DNA from: an uncultured Clostridia bacterium | GTDB taxonomy: Bacteria > Bacillota > Clostridia > Oscillospirales > Acutalibacteraceae | Length of the DNA stretch: 46,490 nucleotides | Reading direction: 5' to 3' | Assembly: GCA_947623505.1 (NCBI GenBank) | Contig: CANQGT010000015.1 | Location: 1-46,490, forward strand | Part shown: positions 32,289 through 40,440 of the stretch, piece by piece | How the letters are laid out: every line of letters begins with the position of its first letter | How positions within the stretch are numbered: the stretch's first letter is position 1 | The notes under the pieces: generated by a model | Told to the model about the DNA's origin: nothing | What the model saw: only the letters and a program-made list of their open reading frames with translations | Database searches by the model: none | Translations under genes and position numbers: made by a program

Positions 32289-34211
32289 TTGACTCTACTG
32301 TTTTATCAGAGCGCAAATTCAAATTTAAGAGTAAAAGGAGTGAGAAAAATTAAAAAGCCGTCATCAGGAAGAATAATATTAGCTGCTTTCGTAACGCTTA
32401 TTTTATTTCTTTTTCTAAATTTTCTGTTTTCCTCGCCTGAAATAATCAGTAACGGTCTGACCGCATATATTGTTGCAATTCCAAAGCTGCTTTGGCTTAA
32501 GCTTTTAATAAGCGTGCTTTTCGGTTTTCTTGTTGCAGTTGCCGGAAAACAAAACAGACTTGATTATATAGAAAACAAGGAAGTGGGTAATAAGCAGCAC
32601 GGTTCGGCACGGTTTATGACCGAACAAGAAATGCACGATAATTACACTTATGTTAAGCAAGGAAAAGAAAAACTGTCGGGCTTTGTTGTTGGCCGAGATA
32701 GTAACACCTGGATAACCGAAACGACAGATAAAACATTATGCCTTATCGCTCCGCCCGGCGGCGGTAAAACAAAAAGCGTTTTCATTCCTACAATTTATTA
32801 TAATGCTGCGGTTAATAAAAACACCAAAGGGGCAGGCGCGAGCTTGCTCCTTTTGGACGCAAAAAGCGAAAATTTAGCGACAACCGGAAAGCTTCTTGAG
32901 AATAGCGGATATGATGTTTTTTACCTCGACTTTCGCAAGCCGCTTGAAAGTTATCAATTCAATCTTATGAATGGTGTAAATCGCGAGATTGACGATTATT
33001 TCAAATCGAATTCAAAATCAGATCAGTTAATACATTACGCTAAAGCGGAAAGGTATGCTAAGCAGGTTTCGACAAGCATTATAAAGAACATTATGGGCGA
33101 GACTAAAGACAGCGCTTCTGACTTCTTTAACAACACAGCGCAAGGACTCATAACAGGTCTTATTCTATTGGTTTCACAGTATGGCAGCGAACAGGAAAGG
33201 CATATTATTTCTGTTTTCAAACTTATCGTCGAATTGAACGGTCTTATTGATAACAGCAATATTGAGACCGGACAACAACGATCCAAGCTTACAGACCTTT
33301 TGCAGTATATTGATGACAAAAGGATCACCGACTATGTTGGAGCAAGCGTAAACGCTGATGTCCGTACCTCGATGAATGTATTTTCATCGGCACTTGCAAA
33401 ACTGCTTGAATTCATCGATGCAGAGTTAGAACAAATGATATGCAGTCACAGCCCGGAGATCAACGCAGAAGATTTCATTAAAAAGCCGACTGCAATTTTT
33501 TTAGTCTGCCCCGATGAGGATTCTTCACGGCATTTTTTTGCAAGCCTTTTTATCCGCTATTTTACAACGCAGCTTATTGACCTTGCGGAACACAGTAAAA
33601 ATATGATATTGCAAAGGCAAGTTCTTTGCCTATGGGACGAGTTCGGAAATATGCCGGCAGTCAAAGATGTTGACGCTTTATTTACGGCGGCAAGGTCAAG
33701 AGGCATTAGATTTCTATATAGCATACAATCGTTTTCTCAACTTAAAAAAAGTTATAACAAAACTTATGAGGAAATTATACTTGACGCCTCGCAGATCTTA
33801 ATGTTCACTTATCTTGCACCCGCTGCATATGAAACAGCTAAACGCTTGTCTGATATACTCGGCTCACAAACCGTGTTATCAGGAACCGTTTCGCGGCGAA
33901 CTAATACTCTTGAAATCATATCTCACGACAGCACAAACACCTATCAAATGATGAAGCGCCCGCTAATGTTCCCCGACGAAATAATGTCATTGCCGATCGG
34001 CACCTACGTAGTTGTGCGCACGGGAGGAACGAGCTCACAGGCAGCAATGAAAACACACTTGCCATTGTTTACGGATTATTGCCGTATCTATCCACCATTT
34101 GAAAACAACAAAAAAATAAAATTTACCGAAATAAGCTACCTCAACGGTGACAAAATACGCCTTTTAGGTGCGCGTCAAAAAAACAAACTTACCATAGGTA
34201 TGTTTGACTAA
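32289..34211 (+). CDS. virD4: VirD4/TraG-type coupling protein
   Basis: The 640-residue ATPase recruits the DNA-relaxase complex to the T4SS. It has two N-terminal membrane helices (about 28-48 and 65-86), then Walker A APPGGGKTKS (154-163), DAKSEN, Walker B LCLWDEFGNMP, and the LFTAARSRGIRFLYSIQSFSQL and EEIILDASQILMF blocks of TraG/VirD4. The start is uncertain: TTG at 32289 lacks a site, whereas AAAGGAG at 32334-32340 would serve a start near 32340-32349 where only GTG (32340) or ATT is available. The 5' end may have been altered when the upstream chimera formed. The ATPase core is intact. Confidence 0.9.
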   Translation: MTLLFYQSANSNLRVKGVRKIKKPSSGRIILAAFVTLILFLFLNFLFSSPEIISNGLTAYIVAIPKLLWLKLLISVLFGFLVAVAGKQNRLDYIENKEVGNKQHGSARFMTEQEMHDNYTYVKQGKEKLSGFVVGRDSNTWITETTDKTLCLIAPPGGGKTKSVFIPTIYYNAAVNKNTKGAGASLLLLDAKSENLATTGKLLENSGYDVFYLDFRKPLESYQFNLMNGVNREIDDYFKSNSKSDQLIHYAKAERYAKQVSTSIIKNIMGETKDSASDFFNNTAQGLITGLILLVSQYGSEQERHIISVFKLIVELNGLIDNSNIETGQQRSKLTDLLQYIDDKRITDYVGASVNADVRTSMNVFSSALAKLLEFIDAELEQMICSHSPEINAEDFIKKPTAIFLVCPDEDSSRHFFASLFIRYFTTQLIDLAEHSKNMILQRQVLCLWDEFGNMPAVKDVDALFTAARSRGIRFLYSIQSFSQLKKSYNKTYEEIILDASQILMFTYLAPAAYETAKRLSDILGSQTVLSGTVSRRTNTLEIISHDSTNTYQMMKRPLMFPDEIMSLPIGTYVVVRTGGTSSQAAMKTHLPLFTDYCRIYPPFENNKKIKFTEISYLNGDKIRLLGARQKNKLTIGMFD

Positions 34212-34221
34212 ATAAAAAAAG

Positions 34222-34258
34222 CAACGGCTCAGGTGCACCGAGTGCATCAGAGCCGTTG
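34222..34258. repeat. hairpin carrying GTGCAC-N3-GTGCAC motif, copy 5
   Basis: CAACGGCTC (34222-34230) pairs with GAGCCGTTG (34250-34258), and the motif GTGCAC-CGA-GTGCAT (34233-34247) forms the apex of the stem. It lies between virD4 and the two-HTH gene, 27 nt before that ATG. An A7 run precedes the hairpin (T-run on the minus strand), so it is not a canonical plus-strand terminator. Confidence 0.8.
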
Positions 34259-34285
34259 AATTTAGAACACTTTAAGGAGAACACT

Positions 34286-35047
34286 ATGAAAAGATTTATT
34301 AAATTGCCGATCAGAGTCTTCGAGCTTGATCTCTCCCCTGCCCAGCTATTGGTTTATGCAGCCATTATTTCGCTTAAATCAAAAAATAACTTTACCATTG
34401 CATCAGCAAAAACAATATCAAGGCGTTGCGGAATGAGTGTCAACAGCGTTTATACTGCCGTAAACGCCCTTGTATCGGTTGGTTTGGTAAACAAGACAAA
34501 CTACATTAAAAACGGTAAAAAAGCCTCAAACGGCTATTCTATGCTTAATATCGGCGGAAAATTTGTCAAAATAGAATATGAGATTTTTAAAAAGGATCTT
34601 AAGCCTTCTGAATTCGCCGCCTACGTAGCAATAAAAAGCAAATGCAACAAATCAAACCGCGCTTATCCGTCACTTAAACAAATATCGAGGATAGCACATA
34701 TATGTATTGATACCGTGATAACCGCAGTTCGTGAGTTGTGCGTTAAAGGCTTTCTTGTTTTCAAACATTATATCCGCAAGTGTGGTTGCTATGGTCATAA
34801 CAATTATATTCTGTTTGATGAAACAACAGTAAAAGTGAAGCATATCGAAGAAAAAGTATCTCAAAAAAAGGCTTTTTCTTTTTTTAATAATTATAGGTAC
34901 TCGAAATTTTGGGCAACGTTATTAGAACCATTTAAAAACATCGTTAGAAATAAGATAAACACCTTAAGTAAAGTTATACATTCCGTAAACTTACATATAA
35001 AAGATCAGCTGACATCATCTTCAGATCGCAGATTGAAATTCTATTAA
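34286..35047 (+). CDS. two-HTH (replication-initiator-like) protein
   Basis: The ATG at 34286 (AAGGAG 7 nt upstream) gives 253 residues. Two winged-helix units follow each other: LSPAQLLVYAAIISL ... AKTISRRCGMSVNSVYTAVNALVSVGLV (about 15-70) and LKPSEFAAYVAIKSK ... LKQISRIAHICIDTVITAVRELCVKGFL (about 105-155). The C-terminal 100 residues are basic and unassigned. Such tandem HTH_36-type proteins resemble plasmid RepA/DnaD-like factors; it could start replication of the excised circle or regulate transfer. Family assignment is tentative. Confidence 0.65.
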   Translation: MKRFIKLPIRVFELDLSPAQLLVYAAIISLKSKNNFTIASAKTISRRCGMSVNSVYTAVNALVSVGLVNKTNYIKNGKKASNGYSMLNIGGKFVKIEYEIFKKDLKPSEFAAYVAIKSKCNKSNRAYPSLKQISRIAHICIDTVITAVRELCVKGFLVFKHYIRKCGCYGHNNYILFDETTVKVKHIEEKVSQKKAFSFFNNYRYSKFWATLLEPFKNIVRNKINTLSKVIHSVNLHIKDQLTSSSDRRLKFY

Positions 35048-35118
35048 AATATACATATGGGATTATTGCGCCTGTTTGTAATTAAAAATCCGCGTTTTTC
35101 TTTTTCTAAAAATAGATA

Positions 35119-35147
35119 TTGACGCACCCTATATTATAGGGTATAAT
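35119..35147 (+). promoter_or_regulatory. toxin-antitoxin promoter with perfect palindrome
   Basis: TTGACG (35119-35124), 17 bp, TATAAT (35142-35147). ACCCTATA-T-TATAGGGT (35126-35142) is a perfect 17-bp palindrome occupying the spacer, the expected autorepression site of the downstream pair. Confidence 0.85.
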
Positions 35148-35166
35148 GATAAAAAGAGGTGTTAGA

Positions 35167-35514
35167 TTGGAAAGAGAGTTTATTATGCTTCCCGAATTTG
35201 ACAGGAAGTGGAAGGAAATCGGTCTTACCGATTCAGAGTTGAGAACTTTGCAGGAGGAGCTTACCGTCAACCCCGCAAAGGGAGCCATTATACAAGGCAC
35301 CGGAGGTTTGCGTAAAATTAGAGTTGCCTTTGAAGGCAGAGGAAAGAGCTCAAGCGCACGCGTATGTTATGTGGACTTCGCAATTTTTGAAAAAATTTAT
35401 TTAATTACGGCATATACTAAGAATGAAAAAGACAATCTGACAAAAGAAGAAAGAAACGAAGTAAAAAAGCTGATAGAAATTCTGAAAAAGACGCAAAAAG
35501 GAGAATTGTTATGA
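35167..35514 (+). CDS. RelE/HigB-type toxin
   Basis: Predicted ribosome-dependent mRNA interferase. The ATG at 35146 overlaps the -10 box and cannot be used. TTG at 35167, with GAGGTG upstream and about 12 nt from the predicted transcript start, gives the family-like N-terminus MEREFIMLPEFDRKWKEIGL and 115 residues. KIRVAFEGRGKSSSARVCYVDF and YLITAYTKNEKDNLTKEERNE are typical of the HigB/RelE subgroup that precedes its antitoxin. The stop overlaps the antitoxin by 4 bp. Confidence 0.85.
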   Translation: MEREFIMLPEFDRKWKEIGLTDSELRTLQEELTVNPAKGAIIQGTGGLRKIRVAFEGRGKSSSARVCYVDFAIFEKIYLITAYTKNEKDNLTKEERNEVKKLIEILKKTQKGELL

Positions 35515-35822
35515 GTGTATATGAAAGCATATTGAATGGACTTAACGAAGCAATAGAATACGAAAACGGGCGCGGCACTGCACGTGTCGCCAAATGCACA
35601 GTGAATCCTGTTCCTGATTTTAATGCCACGGAAATTAAGGAAGTAAGAAACTCTTTAGGTATGACTCAGGCTACTTTTGCCCAGGTAATGGGCGTTTCGC
35701 AGAAAACAGTCGAAGCCTGGGAAGCCGGAACTAATAAACCCGTAGGCTCGGCAAGAAGATTTTTAAGTGTAGTAAAAAAGGATCCTACCCTGCTTACAAA
35801 GTGGAATATAATTTCAGCATAA
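35511..35822 (+). CDS. HigA-type HTH antitoxin
   Basis: The 103-residue protein has an extended N-terminus (about 1-38, the likely toxin-wrapping part) and an XRE HTH (EIKEVRNSLGMTQATFAQVMGVSQKTVEAWEAGTNKPVGSARRFL). It overlaps the toxin gene by 4 bp and has AAGGAG upstream. The HTH is expected to bind the 17-bp palindrome at 35126. The pair sits at the right end of the ICE, consistent with a stabilising role. Confidence 0.88.
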   Translation: MSVYESILNGLNEAIEYENGRGTARVAKCTVNPVPDFNATEIKEVRNSLGMTQATFAQVMGVSQKTVEAWEAGTNKPVGSARRFLSVVKKDPTLLTKWNIISA

Positions 35823-35829
35823 ATAAAAA

Positions 35830-35844
35830 GTGCACCGAGTGCAC
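35830..35844 (+). repeat. GTGCAC-N3-GTGCAC motif, copy 6 (after antitoxin)
   Basis: GTGCAC-CGA-GTGCAC, both halves perfect, 7 nt after the antitoxin stop and followed by a T-rich stretch. It is the last copy before the ICE right end. Confidence 0.8.
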
Positions 35845-35874
35845 CATTGTTTTATTATTTTTTTATTTCAAACC

Positions 35875-35913
35875 TTGACAAAGGATAATTATTCCATTAC
35901 AATATAATGGAAT
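35875..35913 (+). promoter_or_regulatory. outward promoter with palindrome at the ICE right end
   Basis: TTGACA (35875-35880), 17 bp, TACAAT (35898-35903), overlapped by the inverted repeat ATTCCATT (35891-35898)/AATGGAAT (35906-35913). Downstream are only a CTCACAG/CTGTGAG hairpin at about 35928-35956 and attR; no ORF with a ribosome-binding site was found up to 36045. In the excised circle this promoter would point through attP toward the integrase. Confidence 0.55.
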
Positions 35914-36044
35914 ACAAAAGAAACCCTCACAGTTTGTTTGTATTCGGCTGTGAGCTTCTATTCAGAACCTTGAAAAGGGAATAGGCATCCACAAAAAAAC
36001 ATACAATGTTTTCTAAAACAGTATGCCATAACCTTTTTATAGGT

Positions 36045-36070
36045 ACGGGTTCAATTCCCGTCCGGGTCAC
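36045..36070 (+). repeat. attR of the ICE (26-bp core)
   Basis: Perfect copy of 14168-14193. The flank on the right (TAGATATT, then the tRNA terminator) is chromosomal. Confidence 0.95.
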
Positions 36071-36078
36071 TAGATATT

Positions 36079-36106
36079 CCGGCAGCTTTTATCGCTGCCG
36101 GTTTTT
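36079..36106 (+). terminator. original terminator of the tRNA operon, displaced by the ICE
   Basis: CCGGCAGC (36079-36086) / GCTGCCGG (36094-36101) and T5. Before ICE insertion it would have lain about 10 nt beyond tRNA-Glu. Confidence 0.88.
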
Positions 36107-36158
36107 CTTTTTTGCGGCCGCGACCGCGCTTTATCGGCCCGTTCGCGCCGTTTTGCTA

Positions 36159-36187
36159 TTGACAGGAAACGATAATGATATTAAAAT
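36159..36187 (+). promoter_or_regulatory. promoter of small membrane protein gene
   Basis: TTGACA (36159-36164), 17 bp, TAAAAT (36182-36187), about 60 bp before the ATG at 36251. Confidence 0.7.
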
Positions 36188-36250
36188 GTTTTTAGCGGCG
36201 GCTGATTATGACCGGCTTTGCCGCGTACCTTACTGAGAAGGAGATTTTTT

Positions 36251-36805
36251 ATGAAAAAGGCGCTTCATTTTTTAACTTTGCCGCTTACGCAAGTCGTTGT
36301 AATCGGCTTGTGCGCGATTTGCCTGTTTTGCTTTGAAAGCGTACCGGGCTCGCGCTTGATCTTAGCTGTCATGAGTTCCGTCGCCTTTGTTTTTTATACC
36401 GCGGCGGGTTTCCTTTACTCAAAGGAAAGCAGTAAGGCGATTCGTATATCCTCCGTAGTATTCACCGTTTTACTGTTGTGGGGCGTTGCCTTCGGCTCCT
36501 ATGCCCTTTCGGAAGTCATCGGCGGCAACTGGCCCTATATTTTGGTTTTCTGCAACCCCGTTGTCTCCGATATAGTTAGCAGTTTCGTAAATCTGAACGA
36601 AATCAGCGTTTCTGTTTACTCAATAATCCTCAGCGCTCTCGCGCCTTTGGCCGTTGTTCCCACCGTTGTTTGCGGCAAAGCCTTTGAAACAAAAAACAAA
36701 ACCTTAAAAATCGTGCTGTTTGCGGTTTTGGCCGCCGTATTCATAACGCTGCTTGTTCTTGATATATTTGACGCGACCGCCTTTTTGAAAGCATTGAACG
36801 CTTGA
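36251..36805 (+). CDS. polytopic membrane protein of unknown function
   Basis: The ATG at 36251 follows GAAGGAGA and gives 184 residues; the 11 upstream in-frame codons lack support. Hydrophobic helices are predicted near 8-28, 36-55, 65-88, 125-147 and 155-172. Charged residues are few and no enzymatic motif is seen. Monocistronic between its own promoter and a strong terminator, immediately outside the ICE right end. Confidence 0.65.
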   Translation: MKKALHFLTLPLTQVVVIGLCAICLFCFESVPGSRLILAVMSSVAFVFYTAAGFLYSKESSKAIRISSVVFTVLLLWGVAFGSYALSEVIGGNWPYILVFCNPVVSDIVSSFVNLNEISVSVYSIILSALAPLAVVPTVVCGKAFETKNKTLKIVLFAVLAAVFITLLVLDIFDATAFLKALNA

Positions 36806-36834
36806 CCTTTTTGACACACAAAAAACAAATTTTT

Positions 36835-36861
36835 GCCCCGAAAAAACTTCGGGGCTTTTTT
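36835..36861 (+). terminator. rho-independent terminator
   Basis: GCCCCGAA (36835-36842) / TTCGGGGC (36848-36855) with T6, 30 bp after the membrane-protein stop. Confidence 0.9.
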
Positions 36862-37505
36862 GCGCTCGCGTATATTACATATTTGTAATTTAAACAGTCA
36901 CCGAAACGTCATTCGTAATCCGTAAGATAACGAGTGTATTATAAAATTCTCAATTTTTAAGAAAAAAATCACTTTTTGAAAAATTATGCCGAAAAGGTAT
37001 TGACAAACACATATATTTAAACTATATTTATTCCAAGGAACTGTACTATGTATTGTAGGATAGTTTGCCGACTAAATAAAAACGAGCCGATTTTCTACTA
37101 TTTGTAAAGTAATATTTCCGCTTTTATATGATTATATTTATTTCGCCGCAGCCGCCGTTTTCGCGGTTTTTTTGACCTTGTGGCGGCCACGACTTTTGTT
37201 TTTTGCTATTTCTTTATTTATATAAATAATTTATTAAATATTCCGCATCTATATATGAAAAGCCGTTAAAATCATTGACTGCTTATTGTCGGGCTTTTAT
37301 AATATACTTACTGCGCGTATGAAATTACGGCGCCGAAAATATACCGTTTGTATATATTTTTAGTCCGATCTGTACTAACTTGCTTTGTCGGCCGGGCGGC
37401 AAAAGCCCGTTTATTTTACCGGATTTTTATTTTTGGCGGGCAGAATCTTAATTTTTGCGTTTTAGCATAAAATCAGCGGTTCGATTCGGACAGGAGGCGG
37501 AGCCC
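36862..37505 (+). other. long A+T-rich intergenic leader upstream of the dlt-like operon
   Basis: No gene is supported in these 644 bp. A sigma-A-like promoter, TTGACA (37000-37005), 17 bp, TATATT (37023-37028), is followed by a terminator-like CCGC-CGTTTTC-GCGG with T7 near 37151-37172. A second promoter lies at 37275. The 37,030-37,175 segment could therefore be a short non-coding or attenuated transcript. No known riboswitch was recognised. Confidence 0.45.
37275..37303 (+). promoter_or_regulatory. promoter of the dlt-like operon
   Basis: TTGACT (37275-37280), 17 bp, TATAAT (37298-37303). The leader to the TTG start is about 195 nt. Confidence 0.7.
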
Positions 37506-39035
37506 TTGAAAAATGTTTTGGAATTTTTGGAGAAGACGGCTGAAAAGTTCCCCAGCAGACTCGCCGTTACGGACGAATATCAAAGCATAACATACGGCGA
37601 GCTGCTTGAAAGGAGCCGCCGCATAGGCAGCGCGCTTGCGGGAAAAATAACGCCGAAAGCCCCCGTCGCGGTGTTCGGCGAAAAAAGTATCGACACTCTT
37701 TGCGCTTTTTTCGGCACGGTTTACGGCGGAGGTTTTTATTCTCTGATAAATCCAATGCTTCCCGCCGAAAGACTTAAACAGATAAATTCCGTGCTTATGC
37801 CTGAAACCGTTATAACGAATCGGGAGGACGCGGAGCTCGCGGGCAGTGTTTTTGACGGGGCGGAGATCCTGCTCATCGACAGGCTTTTGCTTTCGGAAGA
37901 AAACACACGGCTTCTTGCTAAGATACGCGAATCCTCCGTTGACACGGATCCGCTTTACGCCAATTTCACATCGGGCTCCACGGGCGTTCCCAAAGGCGTG
38001 CTTGTGGGCCACCGCAGCGTTATGGATTTTATCGATAATTTCACGGAGCTGTTTTCGATAAGCGAAAACGACGTTATCGGAAATCAGGCGCCGTTTGACT
38101 TTGACGTTTCTGTAAAGGATATTTATTCGGCGATAAAAACCGGCGCTTCGCTTGTTATAATTCCGAAAAGGCTGTTTTCAAACCCAACGCAGCTGCTTGA
38201 CTTTATATGCGATCACGAAATAACGACTATGATATGGGCCGTTTCCGCCCTTTGCCTTATAAGCACGTTTCACGGGCTTGATTACAGAGTGCCGGAAAAG
38301 GTGAACAAGGTGCTTTTCAGCGGCGAGGTAATGCCGAAAAAGCATCTTGACATATGGATGAGCAGCCTGCCCGACGCCCGTTTCGTAAATCTTTACGGCC
38401 CCACCGAGATAACCTGCAACTGCACGTATCATATAATTGACAGGAGCAGAGTTTACGAAAACGGGATCCCGATAGGCAAGCCCTTTCCCAACAAGAACGT
38501 TTTCCTGCTCTCCGACAGCGGCGGCAGGATAACGGAATCGGGAGTATCCGGCGAAATATGCGTCGGAGGAACGGCGCTCGCTCTCGGATATTACAACGCC
38601 CCCGAGCAGACGGCGAAGGCGTTCGTTCAAAATCCTATGAACCGGAACTATCCCGAAATAATCTATAAGACGGGCGACTACGGAGAATACGACGGCGACG
38701 GCGAAATCATATTCTGCGGCCGCAGGGATTTTCAGATAAAGCATATGGGGCACCGCATAGAGCTTGAGGAAATCGAAAGGGCGATAAGCAATATAAACGG
38801 CATTGAAAGATGCTGCTGCCTGTTTGACGCGGAGAAGAGCAAGCTTTACGGATTTTATGTGGGCCCGCTCGAAAAAAGAGAGCTTCACACGGCGCTGAAG
38901 GAGAGCCTGCCCGAATTTATGATACCGGGCGCATTGAGAAAGCTTGAAAAAATGCCGCTTACCCCCAACGGAAAGATAGACAGAAAAGAATTGATGGGCA
39001 TGGTGAAAAGCAAAAATGGAAAAAAAGCCGATTGA
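37506..39035 (+). CDS. amino-acid-adenylating ligase, DltA-like
   Basis: Activates a carboxylic or amino acid with ATP and loads it on a carrier protein. TTG at 37506 is the start: AGGAGG lies 8 nt upstream and the N-terminus NVLEFLEKTAEKFPSRLAVT then aligns with DltA; the upstream extension is spurious. In the 509-residue form: P-loop TSGSTGVPKG (155-164), NQAPFDFDVS, SGEVMP, YGPTE (297-301), TGD (389-391), GRRDFQIK (405-412) and NGKIDRK with K490. The binding-pocket segment IWAVSALCLIS differs from the TSTPSFVQMC of D-alanine-specific DltA, so another substrate is likely. It overlaps the next gene by 20 bp. Confidence 0.88.
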   Translation: MKNVLEFLEKTAEKFPSRLAVTDEYQSITYGELLERSRRIGSALAGKITPKAPVAVFGEKSIDTLCAFFGTVYGGGFYSLINPMLPAERLKQINSVLMPETVITNREDAELAGSVFDGAEILLIDRLLLSEENTRLLAKIRESSVDTDPLYANFTSGSTGVPKGVLVGHRSVMDFIDNFTELFSISENDVIGNQAPFDFDVSVKDIYSAIKTGASLVIIPKRLFSNPTQLLDFICDHEITTMIWAVSALCLISTFHGLDYRVPEKVNKVLFSGEVMPKKHLDIWMSSLPDARFVNLYGPTEITCNCTYHIIDRSRVYENGIPIGKPFPNKNVFLLSDSGGRITESGVSGEICVGGTALALGYYNAPEQTAKAFVQNPMNRNYPEIIYKTGDYGEYDGDGEIIFCGRRDFQIKHMGHRIELEEIERAISNINGIERCCCLFDAEKSKLYGFYVGPLEKRELHTALKESLPEFMIPGALRKLEKMPLTPNGKIDRKELMGMVKSKNGKKAD

Positions 39036-40209
39036 AAACGTTTTGTCTGAATACAAAACCCCGTTTTATGTGTTTGACATAGGCGAGCTGCACCGCAGAG
39101 TGGAGCATATCAGGGAAAAAATACCGAAAGGCGTTTCCCTTTGCTATGCCATTAAGGCAAACACTTTTATCGTTAAGGAAATATGCGATAAGGTCGATAA
39201 ATTCGAGGTGTGTTCGCCCGGTGAGCTGAGCATTTGCCTGCGGCAGGGGATACCGCCCGAAAAGCTTGTTATTTCGGGAGTTTACAAAACGCCTGAGCTT
39301 TTCGACGAGATTTTCAAACGGCGTTTGCCGATAGGCTGTTTCACGGCGGAGTCCGCGGAGCAGTTTCGTATGCTTTCCGACCTCGCGCTGAAATACGGGC
39401 ACGAGGCAAAAATTATGCTGAGGCTCACAAGCGGGAACCAGTTCGGAATGGACGAAAGCGAAGTCAAAAGAATAATTTCGGAGCGTTTCGACAATAAATA
39501 TATCAGTATAGTCGGAATACAGTATTTTTCGGGTACCCAAAAAACCTCGGTAAAGCGGCTGAAGCCCGAAACGGAATATCTTGACGGCTTTATGGCGGAG
39601 CTTACGGAAAAATACGGATTCACCGTTGACGAGCTTGAGTTCGGAACGGGATTCCCCGTGAATTATTTCAACGGCGAAGAGTTTGACGAGGCGGCTTTGT
39701 TCAACGGATTCTCAGAGCTTATCGGAGCGATGAAATACAAGGCAAAAATTTCAATCGAGCTCGGCAGAAGCATCGCCGCGAGCTGCGGCAGCTACTTTAC
39801 GACGATAGTTGATAAAAAAACGAATAAGGGGCAAAACTACGCCATCGTTGACGGAGGTATGCACCAGCTCGTTTATTTCGGCCAGTTTATGGCTATGAAA
39901 AGGCCTTTTCTTGAGGTAATACCCGAAAGAAATACGGGAGAAGAGCGGGAATGGAATTTGTGCGGCTCGCTATGCACGTCAAACGACATTCTTGTTAAGC
40001 AGCTTCCTGTAAGAGATTTGCGGATAGGCGACACGGTGATGTTCAAAAACACCGGAGCCTACTGCCCCACGGAGGGTATCTCTTTGTTTTTGAGCAGGGA
40101 TCTGCCGCGAGTTCTTTTATTGGGCGATGACGGAAAAGTTATTTCCGTGAGAGAGCCCGTTGACACATACAAATTTAATTTATCGAAATACGAAAGGAAA
40201 GAAAACTGA
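39016..40209 (+). CDS. fold-type III PLP-dependent decarboxylase (LysA/BtrK-like)
   Basis: The 397-residue protein has an alanine-racemase-type barrel with the PLP lysine K47 in CYAIKAN and the phosphate-binding ELGR at 248-251. The C-terminal beta domain has the catalytic Cys C320 in GSLCTSND and Y349 in GAYCPTEG. The usual HxGSQ loop is replaced by QYFSGTQ. Relatives decarboxylate diaminopimelate or ornithine, or, in butirosin biosynthesis (BtrK), glutamate held on a carrier protein. Its place between a ligase and a carrier-protein gene favours the last type; free amino acids remain possible. Overlaps the ligase by 20 bp. Confidence 0.85.
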   Translation: MEKKPIENVLSEYKTPFYVFDIGELHRRVEHIREKIPKGVSLCYAIKANTFIVKEICDKVDKFEVCSPGELSICLRQGIPPEKLVISGVYKTPELFDEIFKRRLPIGCFTAESAEQFRMLSDLALKYGHEAKIMLRLTSGNQFGMDESEVKRIISERFDNKYISIVGIQYFSGTQKTSVKRLKPETEYLDGFMAELTEKYGFTVDELEFGTGFPVNYFNGEEFDEAALFNGFSELIGAMKYKAKISIELGRSIAASCGSYFTTIVDKKTNKGQNYAIVDGGMHQLVYFGQFMAMKRPFLEVIPERNTGEEREWNLCGSLCTSNDILVKQLPVRDLRIGDTVMFKNTGAYCPTEGISLFLSRDLPRVLLLGDDGKVISVREPVDTYKFNLSKYERKEN

Positions 40210-40439
40210 TGGAAAGACTTATTGAAATTCTTGAGGACATTCAGCCCGACGCGGATTATGAGACCTGCACAACGCTTATTGACGACCATATTCTCAATTC
40301 CCTCGCGGTCATCGCCCTTGTTGCGGAAATAGAGGACGAATACGATATTACCGTTCCCGCGGTGGAAATAATTCCCGAAAACTTTAATTCCGCGCAAAAG
40401 CTTTACGAGCTTATAGAACGCCTTCAAGAGGAAGGCTGA
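40209..40439 (+). CDS. acyl/aminoacyl carrier protein (DltC-like)
   Basis: A 76-residue acidic four-helix carrier protein. The phosphopantetheine serine is S31 in HILNSLAVIALVAEIEDEYDI; NSL replaces the common DSL. The end (ENFNSAQKLYELIERL) resembles DltC. It starts on the last base of the decarboxylase stop and ends 1 bp before the MBOAT gene, so the ligase-decarboxylase-carrier-transferase order is fixed by tight coupling. Confidence 0.88.
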   Translation: MERLIEILEDIQPDADYETCTTLIDDHILNSLAVIALVAEIEDEYDITVPAVEIIPENFNSAQKLYELIERLQEEG

Positions 40440-40440
40440 T

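Larger units (their letters stand above)
14168..36070 (+). mobile_element. 21.9-kb integrative conjugative-type element in tRNA-Glu
   Basis: Bounded by a perfect 26-bp direct repeat of the tRNA-Glu 3' end, with a tyrosine integrase just inside the left end. The cargo is ParA/ParB, a pilus operon, a TOPRIM protein, T4SS genes with VirD4, a two-HTH protein and a toxin-antitoxin pair. Host genes resume outside both ends, and the tRNA terminator sits immediately beyond the right end. ICE genes are more A+T-rich than the flanks, except for a nested element at 15,599-22,290. The lack of a recognisable relaxase and the broken VirB4 suggest it no longer transfers by itself. Confidence 0.93.
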
